Below are positions 47,446-59,917 of a stretch of DNA of 64,000 nt, one piece after another. The notes below the pieces were generated by a model that had not been told where the DNA came from, made no database searches, and saw only the letters and a list, made by a program, of their open reading frames with translations. Every line of letters starts with the position of its first letter. Position 1 is the first letter of the stretch. The position numbers were made by a program, and so were the translations under genes. Origin of the DNA: Sclerotiophoma versabilis (taxonomy: Eukaryota; Ascomycota; Dothideomycetes; Pleosporales; Didymellaceae); the NCBI GenBank assembly GCA_012274445.1, contig JAAROD010000015.1:1054001-1118000 (forward strand), given 5' to 3'.

Positions 47446-48459
47446 GTTGGGAGATGCAATGTATATGATGTATTTTTGCATAGATGTAAATACAACCTTG
47501 AACACCTTTTGAACCCTCGAAGCACTTGCTCGACGATGCGGTGAGCAATGAATGTACTTCCAGCGCACTAGAATCATATCGGCCTAGACTACGACTAGTA
47601 CGGACAAATTGTAGACCAGACCACTCAGAAGCGAAGCTCACCAGCGAACGTGCAGCCCGTACAGCTCCAGCAGAACCACGCCCATCTCCACAAACACCTT
47701 GCCATGCTGTTTGCAAGGCTCTAGCAAGACTTTCGCAATCAAGTGAGTGGTTGCTTCTGTAACCCATTGTTGAGAGATGTATGGATTTGGCTGGTGCTGG
47801 GCCACGCTTCCTCTTTGTCTACTACGTAGTCTTATGCTCGCCTTTATTACAGCGAACTACACTTGTTTATTGTACGTCAGCCAGCAGGCACGTAAAGACA
47901 TCCAAAGGCAATGTTTCAGCGGCACAGTCTCAGAGTCAGGCTAGGAGCCACACATCTCAGGCACACAGAAGGGCGGTGCCTTCGTATTGAGGAAGAGCAG
48001 TCGACGTTGGTGACTCTGCGCAATGACTCCAGGGTAAGAATGCCAAGAACGAGCGGGTCTGCCGTTGCCGCCACTTCGTTCAACCTCCACTTCTACATCA
48101 CCACACCATACATTCATTCCTTGACAACAAACGATCAATCCACACTACCGAGACATAACCCGAGACACGAGCCATGTCTTTCACCAGCTAGTGATTGCCG
48201 ACAGGCAGCCCGTCACAACTCGCCATCGAGTTGCTAATAACTTCCATCTGCGAAGTCTCACACAGCGTTTGCGCATAGATCCATCAAGATGCTACCCTTA
48301 TTATCAAAACTTTTCCGGACGCACTACTCCCATACGAACTCAAGATCTTTACGGGCTTGACGTGATATGTGAGAATAAAAATACATGACCAGTACACTCA
48401 ACATCACAACCGACAAACCGCATCAGCCTAAGCTGCGAACATAAACGAAGATCCAAGTT
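47446..48459. other. Intergenic region
   Basis: 3' flank of OCT1 and 5' flank of the GTPase gene. Open frames are short and overlapping. No repeat or RNA gene recognised. Confidence 0.6.
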
Positions 48460-51216
48460 ATGGCCTCCATCTTCACTTTCGACCCTGATCCACCACGCGT
48501 GTCTTCGCCATGGGCCACCCCTCCAGCTGGGAATGGGACCAGCTCTCCCGCTCTTCAGCCAGCAGGCAAACGAGCTCCATCCAGACTCGGTGTCGACAAT
48601 GGGCAACACTCACTCGCCAGCACCCAGGTCCCTATCATTGACAACACCACTGTCACGCGACTGGAAGCTGAGCCACAGGAGGGGCCAACCGAGTACAAAC
48701 TGCATCTGCTTTTGAAACGCCGAAGATCATTCACTCGCTTCAGTACCGGACTACGTGCTTCCGGCTCACTGCGTCGCGGCGACGGCACCAGCTCTATCGC
48801 TGTCAATCGAGCCGTATCTGAGTCAGGAGCTCTGGGTAATACCCCACCTCCGTTGACATCCATTCAGTCGAGGCAGCATCGTCTGGAGCAACTGACCACC
48901 CAACTGCTGTGGCGTTTGCAGCAATCATGTCCTTACCACATCTCATCGTCGACCGCCCCTCTTCTTCCACACCTCCCGGATGACGCTAAGCTCACGACCC
49001 CTGAGATGCCCCAGCGGTTGCTGCCAGGCTTGGAAGAGAGTAAAGGCGCGCTGTACGAGATTGGAGTTGCAGACGACGGATCGATCGTTGGCTTGGCAGA
49101 GGATGAGGTGGAAGAGAGCCTGAACAATCTCCGTGCCATGGCTGCAAGTCTCGGATGCCGAGTCGAGGTCCAGCGGATGCTTTGTGTTGGCGAGTGTGAG
49201 TGGGTTGAGAATAATGGCACTAAACAGCGCAAAGTGCGCTCTTCCAAGCTGCTAGCTGCCGAAGCTTTGGTCAGCCCCGACCAACACCTAGTGCACAACT
49301 CAAAAGAAGCTCAACATGATGCGAAGGATGACCCAGCAAGTGCCTCTAGCAACACAGCAACACCAGGAGTTGCGCTTAATGAGGCTCAATCTAGTGTTGA
49401 GCAGCTGAGGGTATCTCTCATCGGTGCAACCATGTCTGGAAAGTCTAGCCTGTTGGGTACCTTATCCACAGCAACGCTCGACAATGGGCGTGGGAAGAGT
49501 CGCCTGAGCCTCCTGAAACACAGGCATGAAATTGCCTCAGGGATGACCAGCTCCGTTACACAAGAGCTCATCGGTTACCGTGACGTTGTTGAGCTTGGCG
49601 GTGCAGTCTCGACACAAGTCATCAGCTATGGGTCTGGAGATGTAGATGCTTGGGTTGATATACACGCTGCCGTAGAGGCCGCACAAGAGGGTCGTCTGGT
49701 CGTTCTCTCAGACTCTGCAGGACACCCTCGTTTCCGTCGTACGACAGTTCGAGGCATCGTTGGCTGGTGAGTTAAAACGTTACAACATGGTCCTATGGAT
49801 CTTGTAAAAATGGGACTTCGCACATACGAGGCTTCAGTTTCAATTTGGTGCACATCAACTAATGTTCGACACAGGCAACCACATTGGACACTCGTGTGTG
49901 TTCCAGCCGACAACACCGACGAGTCCTCAGGCAAGATTGGGGCTTCACCCAGCTCGCAAGACATACTTGGTCCCGCCGCCGCAGATCTTGACTTATCACA
50001 GGCTCATCTCGAGCTTTGTCTAGATCTTGAGTTGCCTCTCGTTATTGTCATCACCAAGTATGACCTTGCCACCAAGGCGGGTTTGCGCCAGACCTTGTCG
50101 AAATTGCTGTCAGTCCTTAAAGAGGCTGGTCGCAAACCATGCATCATATCTGACCAGTCAACATCCACATTGGACATTGACATCCAGCACATATCCACGG
50201 ACGACCTTCAGGAAGTGGAGAAGACGACACAGCAGTTGGCCTTGTCACCCCTTTTGGTTGTGCCAATAGTCTTGACAAGCGCCGTGAGAGGCACCGGGAT
50301 CACGAAGCTGCACGCTTTCTTGCGACAGCTGCCTATTCCCATCGAAGCACCCCTGCCAGACAAATCTCCGTCGGACCTGTTCTATGTTGAAGACGTGTAC
50401 AGCGTTCGAGCCAACACATCTCCGAACAGATCTGCAATCATCGGAGGATACCTGCGACATGGAAGATTGACAGTTGGCGAAGAGCTGCTCCTTGGCCCGT
50501 ATCCGATCGACACGAGCTCAGATGACAGTGACAGCGGAAGTGGCAGACCACCACGTAGCTCTCCCGTCACGACCTCGAGATCTTACCCTGGTGCGCTGAA
50601 CAAGAGGAACCAACCTTCCCGCGATCGACACGTTGAGTGGCGGCGAGTACGCATCACTTCGCTCCGCAACTTGCGTCTGCCTGTCCGGGCGCTCTACGCA
50701 GGTCAACTTGGCACAATAGCAGTGGAGCCCGTTGACACCCCTATAATAAGCCCTTCAATCAACCGCATCAGGAAAGGAATGGTGCTAGCTGATAGACAGC
50801 CCCTAGCATCAAGAGTGGTAACAGTCCGCTTCGAGGGCGCCCAGACGAGTGGTGCCGCCGGCCTTACCGTCGGCAGTGCAGTTGTTGTTTATGTTGCCAG
50901 CGTCAGAGCGTCGTCGAAGGTCATATCAGTCGCTTCTGCGGCAGGGCCATCAGTCGAGGAATCTGGCAAGGATGAGGATGAGGATGCGTTCGGGTTTGGC
51001 TTCGACGACGAAGCAGAGGAGCAGCCTAGCGATGCTCCACCGTCAGCGGTCATGGTCACATTTCAATTCATTGCATCTAAGGAGTTCATTGAGCAAGGCG
51101 CCAAAGTCTTGGTAATGCCTGGAGGTGGGCCGGGTCCAGCTGGAGGGGCGGAGAGAGGAGGGAAGGGAGTCACGGGTCTTGAAGGCTTTGTGGGCCATGC
51201 CGTTGAGCAGTATTAG
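48460..51216 (+). CDS. GTPBP1/GTPBP2-like translational GTPase
   Basis: GTPase of the EF-Tu/eEF1A-related GTPBP1/2 branch, linked in animals to rescue of stalled ribosomes and mRNA surveillance; the fungal role is little known. Two exons, 48460-49766 and 49875-51216 (GTGAGT...ACAG), give 882 residues. GTP-binding motifs: P-loop GATMSGKSS (about residue 325), DSAGHPRF (G3, about 420), ITKYD (G4), and TSAVRGTG (G5). The intron cuts the tryptophan codon in GIVGWQPHW. The N-terminal 300 residues hold a family-specific region (GLEESKGALYEIGVADDGSIVGL ...), then beta-barrel domains follow the G domain (RSAIIGGYLRHGRLTVGEELLLGPYP). There is a Ser/Asp-rich loop (DTSSDDSDSGSG) and an acidic insertion near the C-terminus (EDEDAFGFGFDDEAEE). 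The protein is probably cytosolic. Confidence 0.88.
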
Positions 51217-51850
51217 AGTTTTCATCGCACCGCGACGCGGTTTATGGCGTTGTTCCTGTTGACCTACGTGGTGCATTCTGATTTTCTGCTCTATAGAACA
51301 CGTTCTGAGCTAGCAATACTGTCCGATGCAAATACCAAGCCTCCAGTGAGTCTATTACATTGGCCTCGTCAGCAAGAAACACTCCCTCAACAATGTTCTT
51401 GGCGTCAACTGTACCGGCTGTCTAAGATCGACGTCGCAACCAAATCATGCCGCATATCTCTCAACCTCTACTCCCCAAACGATACCTCACATTCATGCAC
51501 ATCTCGGCACCCGCTGCCGAGCACCTACCTCTCGGCATGCCGACTCAGTCACCAGACGTGGTCACCAAAGCGGGTTCCCCAACGAGACTGCTGCTGAGCG
51601 GTGTTGACATGCATACGGACCGTCTCGCTTCTCAGGTCTCTCGTCCTCTCCGTCCATGGGCGGGGGACAGCGCATATGTTTTCCGCCCTCCGTCTCGGTT
51701 TGCACCAATCAAATGCCTCCACGGCCATGCAGAGGGCAGGACCATTTCCCTATATCGCCGCGCTTATTGCTTATGCCGCGCCACGCCGCGCCACGCCGTG
51801 TCATGCCATGCTATGTCAGCCCTTTGAGTGGTGACTGGCCGGCTTGAGTG

Positions 51851-51870
51851 CAGGCAGGCAGGCAGGCAGG
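51851..51870. repeat. Microsatellite (CAGG)5
   Basis: Five perfect CAGG units in non-coding sequence. Confidence 0.9.
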
Positions 51871-52130
51871 CACTGAGACTGGGGAGCATATTTACCCGGT
51901 CCGTCTACCAGGGTCCAAGCTTACAGGTTCTGGAAGTAGTAGTGCGACGTGCAGTCGTGTACGCGAGCACGGCCACAGCTGTGGCATCAAGTAAGAACGT
52001 GGGATCTCCGTCATGTGATGCATGGCAGCTGGACTCTGTCACTGTCACTGTCACATTCAGTCACTGTTGCAGGTACAGACTCCACTTGGCTGCATATCGT
52101 AGCCCCCGGAGAGCAATCTGGTAGCTGTGC

Positions 52131-52150
52131 TTTGCTGTGCTTTGCTGTGC
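52131..52150. repeat. Tandem repeat, 10-bp unit TTTGCTGTGC
   Basis: Two full copies preceded by a partial copy (GCTGTGC). The stretch lies 85 bp after a GTCACT-type repeat. Confidence 0.8.
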
Positions 52151-55100
52151 TGGGGTGCGCACGGGTGGGTGGCATGTGAGAGCAAGGCGCCGATGGGCCG
52201 TTTGGCAATGTGGAAGGATCCAGCCGAGCACAATTCTGCCACTGTCATTCGCTGGCTCAAGCCCAATGGGAAGGGAATATGAAGAAGCGATTCTAACAGA
52301 CGATCGTTGTTGGCCCTCTGCCCAATCTCGTCTCTTGCATCTTGCGAAATGGCTCATCGGCGCCCGTGGGGTGGTGCAGCTGAGTACCTTACAGGCGCGG
52401 ACGTACAGATCATCGTCGATGGCGGTCTCAAAAGTGGGAAATCTCTTTGGGTCAGTTTCTCACAGTACTTCGTAGTAGAGGAGATGAATCTGGCTTGTGC
52501 AATCTTCGCGCGCGACTGTCGGTGGGAGGGGCGCTGCGTACTTAAAGTGAACGCTAGAGTAGCTTGTTACGGCAACGAGTTCGCGGTGCAATTCGATTCA
52601 AACGACCGAGACGGTAGGATCGATTGCGATTTTGGAACCTTCTGATGTGCACCGTAGCTCCTTCCGCTTCCCTCAAGCGCCATGGGGTCCATGCTTCAAC
52701 GCGCTTGCATGCACCCCACTGTTCGGGTTGCGTCTGTCCGCGGACTGCTGCCAAGTTCATGCTGCGAGGAGGGGGGGCTGCCACTCTCGGGGATGATGGC
52801 TCAGGATCCGAAGCGTCACGTTATCACTATTCGAGTTTAGGCTGTCGGTATTGAACATGCCATGTTGTGGATACCGTCTCATCTTGCTGCGCGGTTGTAC
52901 TGTGTACGTTACGTTCGCTTTCATGTCGGTTGCGGATGTCCTGAATCATGTACATGTCTTGTCTGAAGGTGTACGCTGGGTCCCTTACGTCGCCAATGTC
53001 CGCAACATACGGTCCAGGTCCATTCTGGCTGTGGCCTACTCGAAGCAGGGGTTTTGTTCGTTTCGCAGAACGTGCTGCCGCTCGTAGCGAGATTGCGTCC
53101 GGCAGGAAATCCGAACCATCAACCCAACCAGGTCAAAGTCAATATTCGTGCCGCAATTCGTACAATTGGCGACCACTTCGCGAGAGTATTTGTGGATAGC
53201 TGCTGAATACCGTCTCACTCCCATGTCCCACAATCCCAGAAGTCGGTACAGTAGCACGACGTGTATTTCCGCGTGCGAGAGTGCAGGGTCTGGGTTTGCG
53301 GACACTCGTACTCGAAAATATCTTCTTCGCAGGACTGCCCTTTTCGTCCGACTGTCACGTGAAAGAGGACTCCGCTGGTCCACTTGCTCACGGTGGAGTC
53401 GTTCAGATCAAGTGACAGTCCATCCTTCCCGCCTACCGCTCCCCGCTGCGCCGCGGTAAAGACCCATGCAAAGCGCAAGCACCCGCTCCACAGTGCCAGC
53501 CATTAAGATACACACAAGCCTCTGTGTTGTGAGGCGCAGCATGCGGGAAGGAAGAGAGACCCCTCACGTCATTGTCGTTCGACCATTGAGCTTGGCTCAA
53601 TCTGTCATCTTGAGCAGGATGTGGCTAATCTGCACGTCTTCCAAGACGCCGGTGAAGTGTACGACCTGGTTTTCACAATCTCGTAAGTGGGTAGTCATTC
53701 CAGCACCGTGGGTCGGACAATAGTTCCGTGCAGGGCCTCGAAATGGAGACGCTGTGCCGACAGCATCTGCGTAATGGTCCAAATGTTGGTCCTGAGATTT
53801 TCCGTCGCCTGATACCGACTCACGGAGACGTTACCGGATCTAATCATCCGTGGGAAATGGTGTCCACATTGCGTGCGCAGTTGAGAAGTGGGCCTTAAAT
53901 TGAAGAGTCGCAGTGACGGTCTTGGCACGCGGGTCGAACGCTTTCTCGACGTCCTCAGAAACGCGCTGATTCCAGACTACCTTCCAGAAGCAGTAATCCA
54001 TAGATCGCTTGTGGTCAGGGCTGGGATAACCGCGTTTTGTAGGACCCCACACGTGCGCCAGTCGGCGAGGGTCCAAAGTTCGAACGCTGATAGCCCATGT
54101 CCCTGAACGGCAGGTTCCATCCATACAAGGCGTCCATGGCACGCGCATTAGCTTATTGTTCCGCTGCCCGGTGATGATAGGGACGACTGATAGCGCTCCT
54201 GATTCCCGGCATTCTGGTTTGTCCACATGTCAGTCGTGCTGTAGGGCCGGTAATACGTTTGACTTCCGGAGCGCACTGCGTGTGCTTGTAGTGCAAAGAG
54301 AAGAGTTAGCCCTTCCGGATTTGCCATTCATTGAAGAAGGGCATGATTGAGGTAGACCTCAGATATATGTAACTGATTCAAAGCTTTCCAATGACTGTAT
54401 GACGGCAGCGCTCGTGCAGTGGCCTTGCGAACCGACCAAGTCAATCTCGTGGGGTGCGTAAACGACGCAGCCGGATCTGGCAAAGAGCGACACAGGACAA
54501 TTATGCCTTGAAAAATGCTTTAACTATGATGTCAAGGTTGCCTGACAGAACAGACGTTTTTTGACGCGGTCATTGTATGACGATTGACAAGAATTTGTCC
54601 ATCTCCATACAGCACTCCAAGATGTCGAAGTGGAGAAACGTCGTATCAAGGACTTCTTCGTTGGGTGGATGAAGTTAATGCCAGATACTGACTGCTCGTG
54701 ATTTTGATGTTCAGAATTCTGCTCGACTTGCTGATGTCGGCTATAAGGATGATTTCAAAAATAAAACGAGGGGACTATGAACTGCCCCAGGGTATTAGTC
54801 CACCGTAAACATATTCCTCCAGATCCTCCCGCAATCATCCTGCCGAACGCGCCTTAACTCAGGCGACATTTCTTTTGTGGAGAACATGCTTTGATATCAC
54901 TCAAACACTCAGACTCGCTCCGGGGTTCAGGTTGCGAGTGCGACCATTCCCAATGCCTCAGATTGAAGCAGCACAAATGCGTGTAAGCAAAATTTCAACC
55001 AACGAAACGACCGTATCCAGCTATGAAACGCCATGCTATGCTGATAATCGAAAGAAAATGTGGCCTCCGGAAAAAATATATATACACTCTGGCTTTTGGA

Positions 55101-55201
55101 AGAAATCCAGTTGTGTGCTGATGGTTACTGTTCACTACTCTTCCAAGACCAAAGAGTCGCGAGTGATCAGTATCCTTAGCGCCTGAACACGACCCCCGAG
55201 T

Positions 55202-56054
55202 TTATGTTCTAGAAGCACTTGTGGACTCTGATGGTCTACGAGCTTTACATTTGTCGTGTTGCATGTGGCCCTTCATGGCAGTGGTGCGTGTAAACTCCGC
55301 ATGGCATTTTGGACAGTGACTTTTAGCTGCGGTTCCAGACTTCTCTCGCTGGTGACGAAGAAGGTTGCTGAATGTTGAAAATTGCCTCCCATTACATCCG
55401 TGGTCGAAGCATTGCGGCTTCGGGCGAGTGTTCAAGACTCGCGGCATTACAGCGTTGTTCTGAGTACTTGGGGACGATGAGAGCGCAGGCACGTTACTAG
55501 TCGAAGGGGGTGGAACACCATGTGGAGATTCATAAGTAGGATAAGCAGCAGGTGTTGTTGACGATGGCGGATACATGGTCGGCAGAGATACACGATAGTC
55601 GTTCATTCCGTAGGTGGTTGGAGGGTACAAAGCTGGTCTGTATCATACATTAGTAATTGCATACTAGGAGAGAGCCTGATTATACTCACGGTGGGTAGGC
55701 AGAATGATTGCTATCCATGCTCTGACTAGGAAGGTTACTGTGAGGTGCAGGGTATGAATAGCCTGCCGCACTAGAGCTTGGGCGCACGGGGTCCAAAGGT
55801 TGCTGTTGAGGATAGGTGCTCCGCGCATAGGATGGATGTTGGGATTGATATGGCGGCAGCACAGGGTGCTCGTCTTGTCTTCTTGGTTGTTGCTCATGCT
55901 GAAGGGCCGGACTTGACGAATATGACGAAGCATAACCACCGGCTGTCGAAGACCGAGGGTCCGAATAAGCCTGTTGGCTCACCGGCGGATAGCCTGGTGA
56001 GTAGGATGACTGTGAAGAACCGTATTGGTTCATCCCGTACTGAGAATGCGGCAT
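55202..56054 (-). CDS. Fungal C2H2-like zinc-finger protein, low-complexity N-terminus
   Basis: Probable nuclear DNA-binding protein. Two exons, 55690-56054 and 55202-55637 (GTGAGT...CAG), give 266 residues from the methionine in MPHSQYGMNQYG; the frame stays open to 56219, so an upstream start or exon is possible. Residues 1-150 are rich in Ser, Tyr, Pro and Gln (SSQSSYSPGYPP, QQPRRQDEHP), as in prion-like activation regions. The C-terminal finger pair is CFDHGCNGRQFSTFSNLLRH and CPKCHAEFTRTTAMKGHMQH. The first uses C-x4-C-x13-H and lacks a normal second histidine at the expected spacing. The second is C-x2-C-x12-H-x2-H followed by DKC. The GRQFSTFSNLLRHQREKSG segment is typical of a group of poorly studied fungal proteins. 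Target genes are unknown. Confidence 0.8.
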
Positions 56055-59000
56055 TGTGTATCCGAGTGTGCTGCCCTCGTAAGACGAAGCATATAGATCT
56101 TTGGAATAAACTACACATACCTCATACCTTACAATTCTAGGAACTTTTCGAATAGCTGCTTGAGAGAGATCGATTGTCCTGATACGATTCGTGATTGCCA
56201 CGAATAGCGGGATGCGCACTTGTGTGATAAGCTATAATCGCGACGTGTGGGGGTTCTCGTAGCCGGAAGCTGTGGCAAAAGAGCTGTGTCTCAGGCTCCT
56301 GATGCGGACTCGTAGATGTTAAGGCGATGGTAAGTGAGTTGAGGAATTATAGGATTAAGGATCCCAGCGATCAGTTGGCAATGGTCTATTTCTCCGCTTA
56401 AGAGTCTCAAGGGCCCGTGGACTGTGCCCTGTCGGGGGAGGCTGATGGATTTCTAGGTTGTGATAGCCCACAAAACTTTGGTGGGGCGCAGGCAGAGGTG
56501 TGGCACGGTGCGGACGGTCACCCCTTGATCGAGAAATATCCGGTGAATGATTGGCAAGGTCTTGTTCACTGTAGTTCCTGGATTCTTGTAAGATCGTGAA
56601 GTCCTTAAATTGTTGATGCTGAGGGATGCCTTGGTCATCAATGAGATGGTGGCAGCATATGTAATAAGAGTGTTTAGTGGGGCCAACGTACGTTTCTCTC
56701 TCTGGGCGGCTTTGAGCTGCTGTTACAGCCTAATGCGTGAAAATGTGAGGCAAACTTATGTTTTCAGATCTGATAACTGGAGGGTCTGCACCCCTACATG
56801 GGGGATATCAATATTTACGGGCACGGAACATCTGAGCTCCAAACAGTCGCAGTACGACAGAAGTGCGCTTTTCCCGGCTTTGCGGCTGGGGACTGGTCGG
56901 AGCCTCGTAGGATTCAGATCCCAGGGTGGGCATGGCCAAGCACCCCGACCGTTTCCCTAGTCGTTGGATGCACCCATGCCTAGGTGCCTGGACCGCTAAT
57001 ACCCTGCCTTCAGGGAAGCAACGGGCGCTTGTCGTTGACGAGTTCCGTCGTATTATTACATAGCAAGCGCTGTACGCTCAATGCACATGCGGATGTTACC
57101 GCGCTCATAGTGAGGGAAACTATAGAGATGCCGGTTGGGCACGAAGACTACCCCCGGTTACGGCGCTGACAAGCCGCAAAGGTAGCCGTTGATAGTCCTG
57201 GCAGGTGCTTTACCCTCCATGCAAGCGTTGGTGGCGGCAAAGTGCTGCCGCGCATGGGTGAAAGGCTATGCCGGCTTCGGCTTGGTATGTTGAACGGGCC
57301 TGTCAGGCATCGACGCGTTAATCCTGGAAAGTATACGGCGAAAGAAGACATGGGGCCAGTCGAGTGGAGGTGATGATTCGGAAGAGGCCTGGCGCGTGCA
57401 CTTTCAATCTCTATCCGTAGAAGCCTCGTCGGGGACCGTTGGCATCTAAGCCCCGGGGCCGCTCGCGGAATGACTCTCAGTTGTACAGAACCAGAAGAAA
57501 TGGCGTGTTGTGCTATGCTGCCTGTGCACAGCTCCTCGGTCAATCCACAAACTATCTCGCGTGAAGATGCTCCGTGAAGCACGTGCTGTCGCTCAGACAC
57601 GGGCCGGAAGCATTGCTCTCAGCGGCCAGGGCCGCCAGCGCCGCGCGGCAGCTTCTGGAAATCGTATCGAACTGTGAAATGGCTATTGTGGTGTGCCAAC
57701 AAGGTGTCGCCAGTCAGATATGTGAGGTGGTCGTGATCCAGGATGCATGAGCAGAGAGGGGTTGCCAACACGGCTAATTTCCGACCTCTCGACATCGCTG
57801 TGGAGACTGCTGAGGTTCGATGTCCGGGTTCGCGGTTGATGCTGGAAGGGCCCGTCGAGAACGTTGCACAACCAGCGACAGTGTTGTTTGCGCTGAGTTG
57901 CGGACGCCACTCGTATCGCCCTCAACTGACTCAAGTGTGGACGTCACTCCTCTCCTCGACGGAGGGCTCGACAGGAACAGCAGTCACCGCGCAAAGTCTC
58001 CATTTCGAACTGCACCGTCGCCGCAGAAAGCTGCAGCTGAAGCACACCTTGTCTGCACGCAGATGACATAAGCGAGCGACGGCTCTGTTGATTGGCTGCA
58101 TAGCCGCGATGGCTGCACAGGACGACGGAAGACCTGCGGAAGAGCTCGCGAAACTTACCATCCGACCGGCAACATCCGTCACTCGACACCACGATCGCAG
58201 AGTCCACAATAAGACCACAAGTTTGTCCGAACATGTACAAACTCTGCGAAAATCTGGTCCGAAGAGGTTTTCTGTGCATCAGTCGTAACGCCACACCATC
58301 ATTGAGGCGATCTGCCACATCTCGTGCCAGATGGGGCCAGCATCTACGTCCCACAATGGAAAACAGTCACGTTCTGGAACTACAACGTTATCTTCGCTAG
58401 CAATTTGAACACAATATTCCGACCGGAATCGAGGGAGAGAAAGTCCTCGCGACAAGAGGCGCAGCACTCATCGGAAGCAACAACCAATTCGACGGAGATG
58501 ATTCAATGAACACTTGATCTGGGCAATGGGAGGCCTGACGTCTAGTAAATTTCTACGGCGGAAGATGTTTAACAAGCACTTGGCAAGGTAAGGATCAGGG
58601 AAGCTGATGTGAACCAGGGTAGTGCCTGCCACGACCGAAATGTCAAGCAGGCAGCCGCAAACGGGCCGTTCTCGCAGGGAGCACCAGGCGGGAGCACTGG
58701 CTCGAGATGAGCCTCTCCACAGCATACGAAGGTCGTGCCCTGCACCATTCACCCACGCGATTCAGTCATCGCTATCCGGCAAGCAATCCTCTGTCAGGAT
58801 TACCACGGACTCAATGACCGCAGCGGCTTCCCCGATATTGCACCACGCTGCCACAACAATAGGAATCTCTAGCAAAACTCAAACTCGCAAATTCTCTAGC
58901 ACATCCCAGTCTAACGCTGTCATCGATAACATCCCATCGCAAAAGGTTGGGGGCTCAGGCTACCGTCCTCCCGTTCGCCTGGTAAGCATGAATGTCCGTC

Positions 59001-59917
59001 ATAATAAAGTTTAAGGCACCATCAAGAGGCACATGTAGGCGCGACTCAGAGTAGCAAACCGCACCACTTACTAATGTATGTAGACAGGACCGCGTTAACC
59101 TCATAGAAGTAATTCTCACGACTCAATGCCAGGTCATCCTGAACTGCTGCTTACTCGAGGCATCATGGTGGTCTGATTCAATCTCTCTTCGAATATTTCA
59201 GTACCAGATCGTCAATATGCGCCGTACCTGATTCGGTCTTCGACAAACCCAAACTACTGAACCGACGTCTCTATTCCTACATCCCCATCAAGTCCGGTAG
59301 CAACAGCTTTGACATTGGCAAGCGAAACTATCAACCTACATGTGCCAAGGCGATGACGCGCCTCAATAGAAGTACCAGAAGCCACAATATATTCATCTTG
59401 GCTGTAGCCTCCAAAAGGCTCATTACCCCAGGGGCAGTCTTGGCAAAGGAACGAAGGATGCATTGACGAACATGCCAATCTCAACTCCCGACTACAGTTC
59501 AGTCGTACGAACAGAGGCAACACGGCGCGATGCCGCGCGAAAGATGTCAAAGTCTTCCTCGACCGTGACGACATCCTCATTACCCCATCAAAGGACGTAC
59601 AAAGTAATGCCACTAACAAAGAGCGGTATTGCTCCCTCATGGATTACAGCTCCAGCCCTGAATCGACGTTGATAAAAATAAATAGACCGGCACGGCCCTG
59701 GTGCCGCTCACAAGCTCCTCGGAAGGATCGATACACTCACGACCGTGCTTGTCCACCGAACTCGGCCTACATTTTGTATCCCCGGATTTTGAACGGGTAT
59801 CGGCACTGTATCATTCCTACGAGCGGTCTGTGTCACTCTATGCTCACTAATATGGAAGACAAATAAGGCAATCACGGTGAAGTTTTCGTGTTTCTTTCAG
59901 CGTCTCTACGAGTCTTA
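56055..59917. other. 3.9-kb gene-free region
   Basis: No gene I can support. The longest frames (up to about 150 codons, for example minus 57148-57600 and minus 59254-59640) overlap frames on the other strand, lack domains and do not chain through introns. No strong repeats noticed. Confidence 0.55.

Larger units (their letters stand above)
51217..55201. other. 4-kb gene-free region with low-complexity repeats
   Basis: No supportable gene. Simple repeats cluster at 51.8-52.2 kb: (CAGG)5 at 51851-51870, GTCACT units near 52038-52055, and a 10-bp unit TTTGCTGTGC x2 at 52131-52150. A minus-strand frame at 53215-53478 ends in a cysteine-rich tail (SCYCTDFWDCGTWE) but has no ATG in frame. Another minus frame at 53840-54226 (128 codons) has no family match. 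Base composition is not AT-rich, so this is not an obvious RIP-degraded transposon. Confidence 0.55.

Noticed and set aside
53215..53478. Cysteine-rich small protein candidate (tail SCYCTDFWDCGTWE)
   Set aside because: There is no ATG in frame before an upstream stop and no convincing upstream exon with a signal peptide.
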